Assembly: GCA_026388255.1 (NCBI GenBank)
Contig: JAPLKC010000044.1
Span: 1-44,544, forward strand
Origin: Pseudomonadota bacterium
Lineage (GTDB): Bacteria > Desulfobacterota > Syntrophorhabdia > Syntrophorhabdales > Syntrophorhabdaceae
Direction: 5' to 3'
Length of the DNA: 44,544 nt
Position numbers and translations under genes: made by a program. Positions 11,990 to 20,943 of this stretch are shown one piece after another. Position 1 is the first letter of the stretch. The number at the start of each line of letters is the position of its first letter. Below the pieces are notes generated by a model, which did no database searches, was not told the origin of the DNA, and saw only the letters and a list, made by a program, of their open reading frames with translations.

Positions 11990-12447
11990 GAATAGAAGAT
12001 ATACTCAAAGAATCGTGTGTTGTATCAAATATAAAAAGCAAGGGTAAAAAAGAAACCCTCTTTGAGCTTGTCAGTGCTTTAAAGGAGGCAAATCTTATCA
12101 ATGATGTTGAAAAAGTGGTCAATATCGTTCTTGAGCGCGAAAAGCTCGGCAGCACGGGAATAGGCGATGGTGTTGCAATTCCTCACGGTAAGATGAAGGG
12201 CATAAACAATATCCTTTGCGTCTTTGGAAAGTCAAAAAACGGTGTAGACTTTGATGCAGTTGACAGGAAACCGGTCCGTATCTTTTTCTTGCTTCTTGCG
12301 CCTGAGGATTCGGCAACCCTGCATCTCAAAACATTATCGCGCATCTCAAAGTTGTTGCGCGACCCTTCATTTAAAAAAAGACTTATGGATTTGAACAATT
12401 CCCATGATATATACAGCAATATTCTCGAAGAGGACAGAAAGATTTGA
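11986..12447 (+). CDS. ptsN: Nitrogen-regulatory PTS EIIA component
   Basis: This 153-residue EIIA of the fructose/mannitol (Ntr) family has the phosphorylation site GDGVAIPHGK with His67, and LLLAPEDSATLHLKTLSRISKLLRD near the C-terminus. It receives phosphate via HPr and acts as a regulator rather than in sugar uptake. It overlaps hpf by 4 nt. A heptanucleotide tandem repeat lies between it and hprK. Confidence 0.94.
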   Translation: MRIEDILKESCVVSNIKSKGKKETLFELVSALKEANLINDVEKVVNIVLEREKLGSTGIGDGVAIPHGKMKGINNILCVFGKSKNGVDFDAVDRKPVRIFFLLLAPEDSATLHLKTLSRISKLLRDPSFKKRLMDLNNSHDIYSNILEEDRKI

Positions 12448-12473
12448 CATTGATATTTTCTTTATTAAAAAAA

Positions 12474-12501
12474 TCCAAAATCCAAAATCCAAAATCCAAA
12501 A
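12474..12501 (+). repeat. Heptanucleotide tandem repeat (TCCAAAA)x4 before hprK
   Basis: Four perfect copies of TCCAAAA (12474-12480, 12481-12487, 12488-12494, 12495-12501) end 4 nt before the hprK ATG and occupy the place of its ribosome binding site. Seven is not a multiple of three, so copy-number change would shift any frame read from upstream and move the start region. Confidence 0.9.
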
Positions 12502-12505
12502 TCTG

Positions 12506-13447
12506 ATGAAGGGCGTAACGGTTCAGGAACTCAATGACAACAAATCGTACGGATTGGAATTAGAGGTTATTTCCGGATTTAAAGGTCTTTCCAGAAAGAT
12601 ATACAACCAGAGGATACAAAAGCTCGGGCTTGTTGTTACCGGTCATATGGTATATCTGCACCCGCACAGGATTCAGATCCTCGGCAACACTGAAATATCC
12701 TATCTGAGATCGCTTGATAAGGCAGAGTGCCTCAAAATTGTTAAAGAACTCTGCAAACATGATGTGGTTTGTTTTGTTGTAACACGGAATCTTAAAATTC
12801 CTGAGTATGTCCTTAACGAGATGGAAGAAAAGGGCATACCATTGTTACGTTCCAAGCTTACGACTTCTGTGTTTATTGAAAGGATCACAAAACTTCTTGA
12901 AGAAAAACTTGCACCCTCTACAACTGTTCATGGGGTTTTAGTCGACATCATGGGTGTTGGGATCCTGATCATAGGGAGACCGGGTATCGGAAAAAGCGAA
13001 AATGCCCTTGAGCTTATTATGAGAGGACACAGGCTTATTGTTGATGATGTAGTATATGTAAAAAAACTTGGAGCCATAGACCTTTATGGAGAATCACCTG
13101 AGATGATTGAGAATCTATTAGAAATACGGGGCATAGGCGTTGTAGATATAGGGCGTCTTTTCGGGGTTTCTTCCGTGAGAAAGAAAATAAAGATTGATTT
13201 TGTAGTTGAACTGGTTGACTGGAATGAAAAGGAAGAATACGACAGGATTGGTTTTCAGGAAGATAAATACAGGCTTTTAAGTATTGATCTTCCTATGGTA
13301 AGGGTTCCGATCAGTCCGGGGAGGAACGTATCCACAATCATAGAGCTTGCCTGTAGAAATTACATTCTTAAAAAGCAGGGGATAAATACTGCCGTAGAAC
13401 TGGAGGAAAAAATGCTGAAATCCATGAAGGCAGAAGAAAAATCTTGA
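12506..13447 (+). CDS. hprK: HPr kinase/phosphorylase
   Basis: The 313-residue bifunctional enzyme phosphorylates Ser46 of HPr with ATP and can reverse the reaction with phosphate. The N-terminal domain has ELEVISGFKGLSR and the phrase RIQILGNTEISYL. The catalytic domain has the P-loop GRPGIGKS at about 157-164, VDDVVYVK and the conserved EIRGIGVVDI signature, with LRGIG-type spacing. ATG 12506 matches the family N-terminus. The same frame is open back to 12404 within ptsN, but the extra residues are encoded by the heptamer repeat. No Shine-Dalgarno is seen. Its target Ser46 is present in the HPr encoded at 14741. It overlaps rapZ by 4 nt. Confidence 0.94.
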   Translation: MKGVTVQELNDNKSYGLELEVISGFKGLSRKIYNQRIQKLGLVVTGHMVYLHPHRIQILGNTEISYLRSLDKAECLKIVKELCKHDVVCFVVTRNLKIPEYVLNEMEEKGIPLLRSKLTTSVFIERITKLLEEKLAPSTTVHGVLVDIMGVGILIIGRPGIGKSENALELIMRGHRLIVDDVVYVKKLGAIDLYGESPEMIENLLEIRGIGVVDIGRLFGVSSVRKKIKIDFVVELVDWNEKEEYDRIGFQEDKYRLLSIDLPMVRVPISPGRNVSTIIELACRNYILKKQGINTAVELEEKMLKSMKAEEKS

Positions 13448-14289
13448 AACTCATAATTCTCAGCGGCATTTCGGGCTCAGGGAAGACAACGTTCTTAAGA
13501 GCGCTTGAAGATACAGGCTATTTTTGCATAGACCATTTCCCCCTTGTTTTACTGAAAAGATTTTCAGTATTGTCAAAAATGATAGGCGATAAAGTGCAAA
13601 AGTGTGCGCTTGTCGTAGATATAAGGGAAAAGGAATTTTTTGACGTAGGTAAGGATACCCTGAAAAACATCAAGGAGAAATTTAACGCAGAACTGATATT
13701 CCTTGAAAGCTCTGACGAAGCTTTGCTAAAAAGATTCAGTGAAACAAGAAGAATCCACCCTCTGTATGCTACTTCAAATATAAAAGATGCATTGAAAGAA
13801 GAAAGGGAACTTGTAGAGTGGATAAAAGAGATTTCAGATAAAGTAATGGACACTTCACACCTAACCCCTCATGAACTAAGACGCTTCGTACTAAAAACTT
13901 ACGGCCACACTGAAAATAAGATGAAGATAAACCTCATGTCTTTCGGCTATGTTTATGGGATACCTCTTGAAGCAGATATAGTGCTGGATGTAAGATTTTT
14001 ATCGAATCCTTTTTTCATTGAGGGGTTGAAAGACAAAACAGGTCTTTCCGAAGAGGTATCCGAATACATTATGTCCGACGATATTTATAGTAAATATTTT
14101 CTTTTGCTTTTGGATTTTTTGTTATATCTTATACCGTTATTTGAAAAAGAGGGCAAAAGCTATCTGACCATATGCTTTGGATGTACAGGGGGAAAGCATC
14201 GGTCTGTCTTTATTGCAAGCAAGCTCTCAGAGAGGTTTTTGTGTATGGACTATAACTTATCTACGTTTCACAGGGATATTGATAAATAA
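13444..14289 (+). CDS. rapZ: RapZ/YvcJ-type nucleotide-binding regulator
   Basis: The 281-residue P-loop protein of the RapZ (YvcJ/YhbJ) family has Walker A GISGSGKT at residues 8-15, HFPLVLL, the central motif FLESSDEALLKRFSETRRIHPL, FGYVYGIPLEADIVLDVRFL and the C-terminal FGCTGGKHRSVF. In enterobacteria RapZ is an RNA adaptor controlling glucosamine-6-phosphate synthase through small RNAs. In other lineages it binds UDP-GlcNAc or nucleotides. The start is TTG overlapping the hprK stop (TTGA), chosen because the family begins directly with the P-loop strand. The order ptsN-hprK-rapZ links it to PTS signalling. Confidence 0.92.
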   Translation: MKLIILSGISGSGKTTFLRALEDTGYFCIDHFPLVLLKRFSVLSKMIGDKVQKCALVVDIREKEFFDVGKDTLKNIKEKFNAELIFLESSDEALLKRFSETRRIHPLYATSNIKDALKEERELVEWIKEISDKVMDTSHLTPHELRRFVLKTYGHTENKMKINLMSFGYVYGIPLEADIVLDVRFLSNPFFIEGLKDKTGLSEEVSEYIMSDDIYSKYFLLLLDFLLYLIPLFEKEGKSYLTICFGCTGGKHRSVFIASKLSERFLCMDYNLSTFHRDIDK

Positions 14290-14323
14290 TGGCATACAGG
14301 GAACGAGGCGGCAAGGAGGCATA

Positions 14324-14734
14324 ATGATCGGAATAGTAGTAGTGGCGCACTTTAATCTGGCAAAGCAAATGGTAGCAGCCACCGAACTGATAGTGGGCGA
14401 GCAAAAACAGTTTGAATCGGTTGATTTTTTTCCTGATGAAGATGTAGATAGAATCAAGAAAAGGCTTACAGATGCTGTAAATAGTGTTGAGAACGGTGAC
14501 GGCGTATTGATAATGACAGATATGTTCGGCGGCACACCTTCCAATATAAGCCTATCTTTGTTGAATGAAGGAAAGGTTGATGTTGTTGCCGGGGTAAATC
14601 TGCCTATGTTGATTAAACTTGTTATTTACAGGGAGGGAAGGCCGCTGGATGAATTGGCCAGCTTTATTGCTCAATATGGTCAGAACAATATCTACCTTGC
14701 AACAGATATATTAAAAACAAGAAAAAAGGAATAG
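14324..14734 (+). CDS. PTS EIIA component, mannose family
   Basis: The 136-residue protein is an EIIA-Man domain. The phosphorylatable His9 sits in MIGIVVVAH, followed by ILTDMFGG-type LIMTDMFGGTPSN and a GVNLPML stretch. ATG 14324 has AAGGAGG 4 nt upstream. The frame is open 49 codons further upstream within rapZ, but those residues are not EIIA-like. In Desulfobacterota such orphan EIIA-Man proteins sit next to HPr and EI and may only regulate, because IIB, IIC and IID components are often partial. None is visible in this window. Confidence 0.9.
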   Translation: MIGIVVVAHFNLAKQMVAATELIVGEQKQFESVDFFPDEDVDRIKKRLTDAVNSVENGDGVLIMTDMFGGTPSNISLSLLNEGKVDVVAGVNLPMLIKLVIYREGRPLDELASFIAQYGQNNIYLATDILKTRKKE

Positions 14735-14740
14735 GATAAA

Positions 14741-15007
14741 GTGGTGGAGGGTATTTTTGTTATAAAAAACAGACTGGGTCTTCATGCAAGGCCGGCGGCC
14801 ACATTTGTAAAAAAGGCAGATGAATTTGCATCAAGTATATGGATTGAAAGGAATGGGACAGAAGTGAATGGAAAAAGTATTATGGGTCTTTTGATGCTTG
14901 CATGTCCTCTGGGAAGTAGAATTAAAATAAAAGTCGAAGGAGACGATGAGGAAAAGGCATTTGAAGCACTTGGACGATTAATCGAAGATGGGTTTTACGA
15001 AACATGA
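14741..15007 (+). CDS. ptsH: HPr phosphocarrier protein
   Basis: This is an 88-residue HPr. NRLGLHARPAATF places the EI-dependent site at His15. VNGKSIMGLLML places the HprK-dependent site at Ser46, the canonical numbering. The start is GTG (14741, or GTG 14744), with AGGATA just upstream. Presence of both sites together with hprK means the Ser46 switch is likely operative. The stop overlaps ptsI (ATGA). Confidence 0.96.
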   Translation: MVEGIFVIKNRLGLHARPAATFVKKADEFASSIWIERNGTEVNGKSIMGLLMLACPLGSRIKIKVEGDDEEKAFEALGRLIEDGFYET

Positions 15008-16782
15008 GCGAAGATGTTTTTTCAAATAAGATTCTAAAAGGTATAGGAGCCTCATCCGGTATAGCTTTCGGCAAGGTACGCCTGCTTGAAAGAGGAAAGA
15101 TATCCATTACCCGGCGTTCCATCAAGACAGAGTCCATAGAAAAAGAGGTCAATAGATTCCGGCAAGCAGCAAAAAGCGCCGTTGAAGAGTTGAAGAGTAT
15201 TAAAGAAACAATTCTTGATGATGAGATAAGAAAACATGCATTCATTATCGATGCACACATGATGATTCTTCAGGATGTTTTTTTTTCAAACGCTGTGATT
15301 GATGCAATAAGAGAGGGGAAAATAAATGCCGAGTGGGCCCTTGACATTGTTGTATCAAAGTTCCTGACGAGCTTTGAGAAAGTTGAAGACTCCTACCTGA
15401 GAGAGCGCGGTCAGGATATCAAGTATATATACGAAAGACTTGTAAGAATCCTTGTAAAAGGTAAAGCATCGGATATAGATAATGCCGGCATAAAGGGAAA
15501 AACAATCATTGTTGCTCATGATCTATCCCCTGCAGACACTATTCAACTGAACCTCAATAAGATATCCGGGTTTGCTATTGATGTAGGCGGGCGTACATCA
15601 CATACTTCGATTATTGCCCGGGCCCTTGAAATTCCGGCAGTTGCAGGTACCGGGAATATCACAAGTCTTGTTAAAAATAATGATATGGTTATTGTTGACG
15701 GTGATGAAGGCATTGTAACAATCAATCCTACAAAAGAGATGCAAAGAGGCTACATTGCAAAGCACCTTCATCTCAAAAACCAGAGAAGGGAACTTTTGAG
15801 GACTGCAAAACTAAGTGCTGAAACCAAGGACGGGTTCAGGGTTAAAGTCGGTGCAAATATAGAATTTCTGGCAGAGATGGATATTATCGAAAAATACGGT
15901 GCCAGAGGAGTAGGCCTTTACAGAACAGAATATATCTATCTATCAAACAAAACTCTGCCTACCGAGATGGATCATTTTCAAATATACAGAAAGCTTGCTG
16001 AAAATAAGGCATTAGAGTACATAACGATAAGAACCCTGGATATAGGCGGAGACAAATTAGCATCGAATATTGACGTTCCGAAAGAGATAAATCCTGCCAT
16101 GGGCTTAAGGGCAATAAGACTGTGCATGAAAGAGGAAGAACTTTTTAAATCCCAGCTTATGGGCATATTGCGGGCAAGCGCATATGGTCCCTTAAGGATA
16201 TTGATTCCCATGATCTCAGGTATTGAAGAAATCAGAAAAACTAAAGAGATTATCAAAGCATGTATGGAGGAGCTAACCTATAAAGAAATTCAATTTAACA
16301 AAGATATAAAGCTCGGCATCATGATGGAGGTACCTTCTGCCTGTATGATAAGCGATATGCTTGCGCCTGAGGCAGACTTCTTCAGCATAGGGACAAATGA
16401 CCTTATTCAATATTCTCTTGCTATTGACCGGGGAAATGAATACGTTTCATATCTTTACGAACCGCTCCATCCGGCTGTGCTGAGAATGATAAAGCAGACT
16501 GTTGAAAATGCCCATGCTCATAAAATTGAGGTTGCATTATGCGGAGAAATTGCCGGAGAGCCTCTCTACACACCTATCATGCTCGGATTGGAACTTGATG
16601 AACTGAGTATGAACGCATATTCTATCCCTAAGATCAAAAAGATAATCCGCAAACTTGAGCACAGCTATTGTAAAGAATTGCTGAATAATATTTTAAGCAT
16701 GGGATCTGCAAAGGAAGGTGAGTCGTTGCTGAGAAAGGAGATGGCAAGGTTTTTTCCGGAGGATTTTTATATAAAGTTATGA
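15004..16782 (+). CDS. ptsI: PTS enzyme I (phosphoenolpyruvate-protein phosphotransferase)
   Basis: The 592-residue enzyme I takes phosphate from PEP and passes it to HPr His15. The swivel domain has GGRTSHTSIIARALEIPAV with the phosphohistidine at about His200. The PEP-binding barrel has GVGLYRTEY, RTLDIGGDK, NPAMGLRAIR, MMEVPSA, GTNDLIQYSLAIDRGN and the catalytic Cys513 in VALCGEIAG. The length is normal. It ends the rpoN-linked PTS cluster, followed by a 65-nt gap to metK. Confidence 0.96.
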   Translation: MSEDVFSNKILKGIGASSGIAFGKVRLLERGKISITRRSIKTESIEKEVNRFRQAAKSAVEELKSIKETILDDEIRKHAFIIDAHMMILQDVFFSNAVIDAIREGKINAEWALDIVVSKFLTSFEKVEDSYLRERGQDIKYIYERLVRILVKGKASDIDNAGIKGKTIIVAHDLSPADTIQLNLNKISGFAIDVGGRTSHTSIIARALEIPAVAGTGNITSLVKNNDMVIVDGDEGIVTINPTKEMQRGYIAKHLHLKNQRRELLRTAKLSAETKDGFRVKVGANIEFLAEMDIIEKYGARGVGLYRTEYIYLSNKTLPTEMDHFQIYRKLAENKALEYITIRTLDIGGDKLASNIDVPKEINPAMGLRAIRLCMKEEELFKSQLMGILRASAYGPLRILIPMISGIEEIRKTKEIIKACMEELTYKEIQFNKDIKLGIMMEVPSACMISDMLAPEADFFSIGTNDLIQYSLAIDRGNEYVSYLYEPLHPAVLRMIKQTVENAHAHKIEVALCGEIAGEPLYTPIMLGLELDELSMNAYSIPKIKKIIRKLEHSYCKELLNNILSMGSAKEGESLLRKEMARFFPEDFYIKL

Positions 16783-16797
16783 AAAACACTAATTCTG

Positions 16798-16818
16798 TGC
16801 TAAGTTATTAACTTAACA
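16798..16818. promoter_or_regulatory. Small AT-rich inverted repeat upstream of metK
   Basis: TAAGTT (16801-16806) and AACTTA (16810-16815) form a 6-bp stem with a 3-nt loop. TG/CA pairs lie outside one mismatch. It lacks a T-run and does not resemble a SAM riboswitch. It could be an operator or a chance repeat. Confidence 0.3.
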
Positions 16819-16847
16819 CGATAAATTAAAAAACAGGAGGTAGAAAC

Positions 16848-18011
16848 ATGGGAATGAGTAGATATCTTTTCACATCAGAATCTGTGGCAGAGGGGCACCC
16901 CGATAAGGTGGCCGATCAGATATCTGATGCAATACTCGATGCATTGATTGAACAGGATCCAAAATCCAGGGTGGCATGCGAAACGTTAGTTACGACAGGA
17001 CTGGCGCTTGTTGGCGGGGAAATCACAACAAGCGGCTATGCAAACGTGCCCGATATCGTCAGACAGACGGTTAAAGATATAGGATATAACAATTCAGCTA
17101 TGGGGTTTGACTGGGAAACATGTGCAGTTATTACGACAATAGATGAACAGTCGCCTGATATCGCAATGGGTGTGAATGAGTCAGGGGACCATGAGCAGGG
17201 GGCTGGGGACCAAGGTTCAATGTTTGGGTATGCCTGTAATGAAACACCAGAATTTATGCCCATGCCTATCATGTACGCCCATAAACTGATAAGCAGGTTG
17301 GCAGAGGTGAGAAAAAAGAATATATTGAACTTCCTGAGGCCTGACGGAAAAAGCCAGGTCACTATTGAATATATTGACAGGTTACCGGTAAGGGTTGACG
17401 CTGTGGTAATCGCCGCTCAGCATAACCCGGATGCATCTATAACGGCAATAAGAGAAGGCATCACCGAAGAGGTGATAAAAAAGGTGATTCCTCCTGAACT
17501 GATGGACGAGAATACCAAAATCTATATCAATTCTACAGGCAGGTTTGTTGTAGGAGGACCAAAGGGCGACTGTGGCATGACAGGAAGGAAGATCATCGTT
17601 GATACCTATGGTGGTTTTGGTAGCCATGGCGGAGGCGCCTTTTCCGGCAAAGACCCTTCAAAAGTAGACAGAAGCGCCTCATATATGGCGCGCTATATTG
17701 CGAAGAACCTTGTAGCTGCCGGCCTTGCAGACAGGCTTGAGGTACAGCTTGCCTATGCCATAGGTGTGGCTCAGCCTGTTTCGGTTATGATAGATACCAA
17801 GGGAACGGCAAAAATAAACCCTGACAGAATTGCTCAGATCGTGAACGAGCTTTTTGATATGAGACCGAGAAAGATTATTGAAAGGCTCAATCTGCTCAGG
17901 CCTATCTACAAAAAGACAGCTTGTGGCGGACATTTTGGAAGAAATGAAGAAGAGTTCACTTGGGAACGACTTGATATGTTAGAGGCGATCAGAAAGAAAG
18001 CGGGAATATAG
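16848..18011 (+). CDS. metK: S-adenosylmethionine synthetase
   Basis: The 387-residue enzyme makes SAM from methionine and ATP. Clear motifs are [19 protein letters not shown] at the N-terminus, [16 protein letters not shown], the P-loop-like [22 protein letters not shown] and the C-terminal GGHFGR. A strong ribosome binding site (AGGAGG, 6 nt before the ATG) is present. It is followed by a hairpin with a T-run and then ahcY, so SAM production and S-adenosylhomocysteine recycling are encoded side by side. No riboswitch is recognisable in the 65-nt leader. Confidence 0.97.
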   Translation: MGMSRYLFTSESVAEGHPDKVADQISDAILDALIEQDPKSRVACETLVTTGLALVGGEITTSGYANVPDIVRQTVKDIGYNNSAMGFDWETCAVITTIDEQSPDIAMGVNESGDHEQGAGDQGSMFGYACNETPEFMPMPIMYAHKLISRLAEVRKKNILNFLRPDGKSQVTIEYIDRLPVRVDAVVIAAQHNPDASITAIREGITEEVIKKVIPPELMDENTKIYINSTGRFVVGGPKGDCGMTGRKIIVDTYGGFGSHGGGAFSGKDPSKVDRSASYMARYIAKNLVAAGLADRLEVQLAYAIGVAQPVSVMIDTKGTAKINPDRIAQIVNELFDMRPRKIIERLNLLRPIYKKTACGGHFGRNEEEFTWERLDMLEAIRKKAGI

Positions 18012-18049
18012 AAGCGGTTTGCCGTATACGGCTCACGGTTTACTCTATA

Positions 18050-18081
18050 AAGCCTTAAATTTAAGGTCCTTTGGTTTTTTT
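18050..18081 (+). terminator. Terminator-like palindrome and T-run after metK
   Basis: CCTTAAATTTAAGG (18053-18066) is a perfect 14-bp palindrome, with AAAG and CTTT extending it past a two-base bulge. Seven T residues follow (18075-18081). A separate perfect palindrome GCCGTATACGGC lies just upstream at 18021-18032. Confidence 0.6.
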
Positions 18082-18177
18082 AGTACCTGACCTGTGCAGC
18101 AAAACAACTGCCGGATAGTTTAACCTTGACTTTATTGCGATGATTAACCGTAAACCTTGAAAAAATTAGGAGGAAAG

Positions 18178-19503
18178 ATGGAATATGATGTGAAAGATAT
18201 AACCCTGGCGGACCAGGGCTATGATAAGATCGAGTGGGCAGAAAGAAGGATGCCTGTTTTACGGAAGATACGGGGAAGGTTCGCAGAAGAAAAACCGTTA
18301 AAAGGTGTAAAGATTGCTTGTTGTCTTCATGTAACCACAGAGACGGCAAACCTTGTTTGGACGCTGAAAGAAGGTGGCGCCGACGTGGTGCTTTGTGCAT
18401 CAAACCCATTAAGTACACAGGATGATGTTGCAGCCGCAATTGCAAAACATATGGAAATCCCGACCTTTTCAATAAAGGGAGAAAATGAGGAACAGTATTA
18501 TACCCATATTATGAAGGCGCTTGCATTTATGCCGAATATTACGATGGATGACGGCGCTGACCTGGTAGGGGCGCTCCATATGATTGCCCTGAAAAGATAT
18601 GAGGCTTTACACGGTTCCGTGAAGAGCTGGGTATTAAAACTTGATGAAAAGAAGAAAAAGAAACTGATAGGGAATGTTATCGGTGGGTCGGAAGAGACCA
18701 CAACAGGGGTGATAAGGCTCAAGAGCATGGAAAAAGAGGGCGTATTGTGTTTCCCTATTGTAGCGGTTAACGACGCCTATACGAAACACATGTTTGATAA
18801 CAGGTACGGCACAGGCCAGAGCACCATTGACGGGATTATCAGGGCTACGAATATCCTTTTTGCCGGTGCAACATTTGTTTTGTCGGGTTACGGGTGGTGT
18901 GGCAAGGGTGTTGCCCAACGGGCAAAAGGGCTTGGCGCGCACGTGATCGTCACGGAAGTTGATCCACTCCGGGCGCTGGAAGCACATATGGATGGTTTTG
19001 AAGTTATGGATATGGCCCATGCTGCCCCTCGCGGAGATATATTTGTTACTACAACCGGGGATATACATGTGCTAAGGGCAGAGCATTTCAAAAAGATGAA
19101 GGACGGGGCGATTATCTCCAATTCGGGTCATTTTAATGTTGAGATTGATATAGATGCGCTTGAGAAAATGAAAAAGAAAAAAAGAAGAATAAGGGAATTC
19201 ATTGAAGAATATACCTTGCCCGGCAACAAAAAAGTTTTTCTTCTGGGCGAAGGCAGATTAGTGAACCTTGCCTGTGCCGAAGGGCATCCGTCGGACGTTA
19301 TGGATATGAGCTTTGCGAATCAGGCATTATGTTCCGAATATATGTGGAAGAACGGAAAGAAACTTGAAAAGAAGGTCTATAGCGTTCCCAAGGAAATAGA
19401 TGAAAGTATATCATTTTTAAAACTTGCATCGGCAGGCATCACGATAGACGAATTGACAGAAGAGCAGAAGATATACCTTGCTTCCTGGGAGATGGGTACA
19501 TGA
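18178..19503 (+). CDS. ahcY: Adenosylhomocysteinase (S-adenosylhomocysteine hydrolase)
   Basis: The 441-residue NAD-dependent enzyme splits S-adenosylhomocysteine into homocysteine and adenosine. The substrate-domain motif is [16 protein letters not shown], then [13 protein letters not shown]-like text. The NAD-binding Rossmann loop is [18 protein letters not shown], followed by TTTGD and [13 protein letters not shown] 18178 has AGGAGG 5 nt upstream. The in-frame upstream codons belong to the leader. The stop overlaps the following PfkB kinase gene by 4 nt, suggesting that the adenosine product is handled by that enzyme. Confidence 0.96.
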   Translation: MEYDVKDITLADQGYDKIEWAERRMPVLRKIRGRFAEEKPLKGVKIACCLHVTTETANLVWTLKEGGADVVLCASNPLSTQDDVAAAIAKHMEIPTFSIKGENEEQYYTHIMKALAFMPNITMDDGADLVGALHMIALKRYEALHGSVKSWVLKLDEKKKKKLIGNVIGGSEETTTGVIRLKSMEKEGVLCFPIVAVNDAYTKHMFDNRYGTGQSTIDGIIRATNILFAGATFVLSGYGWCGKGVAQRAKGLGAHVIVTEVDPLRALEAHMDGFEVMDMAHAAPRGDIFVTTTGDIHVLRAEHFKKMKDGAIISNSGHFNVEIDIDALEKMKKKKRRIREFIEEYTLPGNKKVFLLGEGRLVNLACAEGHPSDVMDMSFANQALCSEYMWKNGKKLEKKVYSVPKEIDESISFLKLASAGITIDELTEEQKIYLASWEMGT

Positions 19504-20420
19504 TAAAGCTGCTTGTTATCGGCACTGTTGCCTATGACTCCATAGAGACCCCCTTCGGCAAGGCAGATGATGTCCTTGGGGGATCAGCTCTCCATTTTAC
19601 CAATGCAGCAAGTTTTTTCACGGATGTGGGTATTGTAGCGAATGTAGGAAAGGATTTTAGCTTAAGTGATATAGAATTCCTGAAAGCCAGGAATGTTGAT
19701 TTAAGCGGAATAACGATCGATGAAGGAAAGACATTCAGATGGGAAGGAAAATACGGCTACGACCTTAATCAGGCAATTACGCTCAAAACTGAGCTGAACG
19801 TCATTGAGACTTTCAGACCACATGTCCCACAGGATTTCGGGGCAGCCGATTTTGTTTTCCTTGCAAACATTGACCCTGTGTTACAATCTTACGTGATCGA
19901 TCAGATTAAAAAACCGTCTGTTGTTGTCCTTGATACGATGAACTTTTGGATAGAAAACAGGCTTAACGAGCTTATTGATGTAATAAAAAGGGTTGATATG
20001 CTCGTCATTAACGAGGCAGAGTTGAGAGAAATATCCAAGGAATACAATCTCGTAAAGGGGGCACGGAAGATTATGGCATATGGCCCCTCATGTATTGTAG
20101 TAAAAAGGGGTGAGTACGGCGTCCTTATGCTGAACGGGGAAGAGATTTTCCTTGCACCTGCATTTCCTTTGGAAGATGTTTTTGATCCGACCGGGGCAGG
20201 TGACACCTTTGCAGGCGGCTTCATGGGCTATATTGCAAACGTGGGTAATATTTCACCGGAAACGCTCAAACAGGCTATTATAATGGGTACTGTCATGGCA
20301 TCTTTCAACGTGGAGGACTTCAGCATCAACAGGCTTAAGGACCTTGACTATGCAGAGATTCGGGAGCGGTACACGGCCTTTAAAAAATGCCTTCAGTTCG
20401 GGGATATAACTTTAGAATAG
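19500..20420 (+). CDS. PfkB/ribokinase-family kinase, candidate adenosine kinase
   Basis: The 306-residue protein has the PfkB N-terminal GG motif ([14 protein letters not shown]) and the C-terminal PfkB signature [13 protein letters not shown], with the catalytic base at about Asp235. Substrates in this family include ribose, adenosine, inosine and fructose phosphates. Sequence alone does not fix the substrate here. Translational coupling to ahcY (ATGA overlap) makes adenosine removal the most economical hypothesis, because adenosine accumulation blocks the hydrolase. No terminator is obvious after it. Confidence 0.8.
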   Translation: MIKLLVIGTVAYDSIETPFGKADDVLGGSALHFTNAASFFTDVGIVANVGKDFSLSDIEFLKARNVDLSGITIDEGKTFRWEGKYGYDLNQAITLKTELNVIETFRPHVPQDFGAADFVFLANIDPVLQSYVIDQIKKPSVVVLDTMNFWIENRLNELIDVIKRVDMLVINEAELREISKEYNLVKGARKIMAYGPSCIVVKRGEYGVLMLNGEEIFLAPAFPLEDVFDPTGAGDTFAGGFMGYIANVGNISPETLKQAIIMGTVMASFNVEDFSINRLKDLDYAEIRERYTAFKKCLQFGDITLE

Positions 20421-20943
20421 ATATTTAATAAGATAATGAAAAATCCAGCCTCCAGGCTCCCTGCACATTGCAAGATCTTTGCAAAACTCCAAAAATGCCG
20501 TCATTAAGCCTCTCCCGGAGTGCGGGTACCCGCAGGTGATCCGGGGGCGAAAACCGGTATCCAGAAATAATTGAATTTACTAGACATAATAGCTGAAAGT
20601 TATGAAAAAACCTGCCCCTTATGAAACATGGGGTATAAAACTATGATTGCAATCAAAGGTGTGAAGACCTACCATAGGCAGCGGTGTCCACAGTGGACAC
20701 CATTTTTAAAATCTCCGTAAAGTCAATATACACCTTGTTTCGCATACCTTTGTTTTTAAATATATTTTTCCGAAATTCGAAGAACAACTACCCTGGAAAA
20801 CGTACTGGGGGAACTAACGCGATGTTATTTAAAAAGCAAGAGACTGCTTTATGTTCATTCTTGTGCAGTGATGCTATTTCATTATGCCACAGCCTTTAGC
20901 CTGAGAAACACACAGTGGACCTTTCTCCGCCCCAGGATTGCCC
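20421..20943. other. 523-nt gene-free stretch between convergent units, with repeats and gene debris
   Basis: Three things are visible. First, a REP-like dispersed element at 20496-20564 (separate entry). Second, a perfect palindrome GGTGTCCAC-A-GTGGACACC at 20683-20701. Third, a segment at about 20708-20742 that is about 74 percent identical (26 of 35 by eye) to part of the ParB-like pseudogene at 236-272, including the shared run ACCTTGTTTCGCA. In frame it reads ISVKSIYTLFR against ISAKSYPTLFR. An open frame of 71 codons spans it but has no ribosome binding site. I read it as decayed mobile or partition-gene debris. Confidence 0.5.
20496..20564. repeat. REP-like dispersed palindromic element
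   Basis: The element begins TGCCGTCATT and ends CCGGTATCCAG, resembling the common intergenic CGTCATTCCCGC...GCGGGAATCCAG repeat of many bacteria. Inside, CCCGGA (20514-20519) pairs with TCCGGG (20540-20545) around the perfect 12-bp palindrome GCGGGTACCCGC (20522-20533). Confidence 0.55.

Noticed and set aside
12474-12501. CRISPR-like array
   Set aside because: A 7-nt unit without spacers is a simple tandem repeat; no spacer-repeat pattern occurs anywhere in the window, including the 21-bp repeats at 43248.
12404-12505. Upstream start for HprK inside ptsN
   Set aside because: The extra residues come from ptsN and the heptamer repeat and do not match the family N-terminus.
16783-16847. SAM riboswitch before metK
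   Set aside because: Only 65 nt long and lacks any conserved SAM riboswitch core.
20683-20701. parS site
   Set aside because: The palindrome has a one-base centre and TCCAC/GTGGA arms; parS has an even 16-bp form with CACGTG centre.
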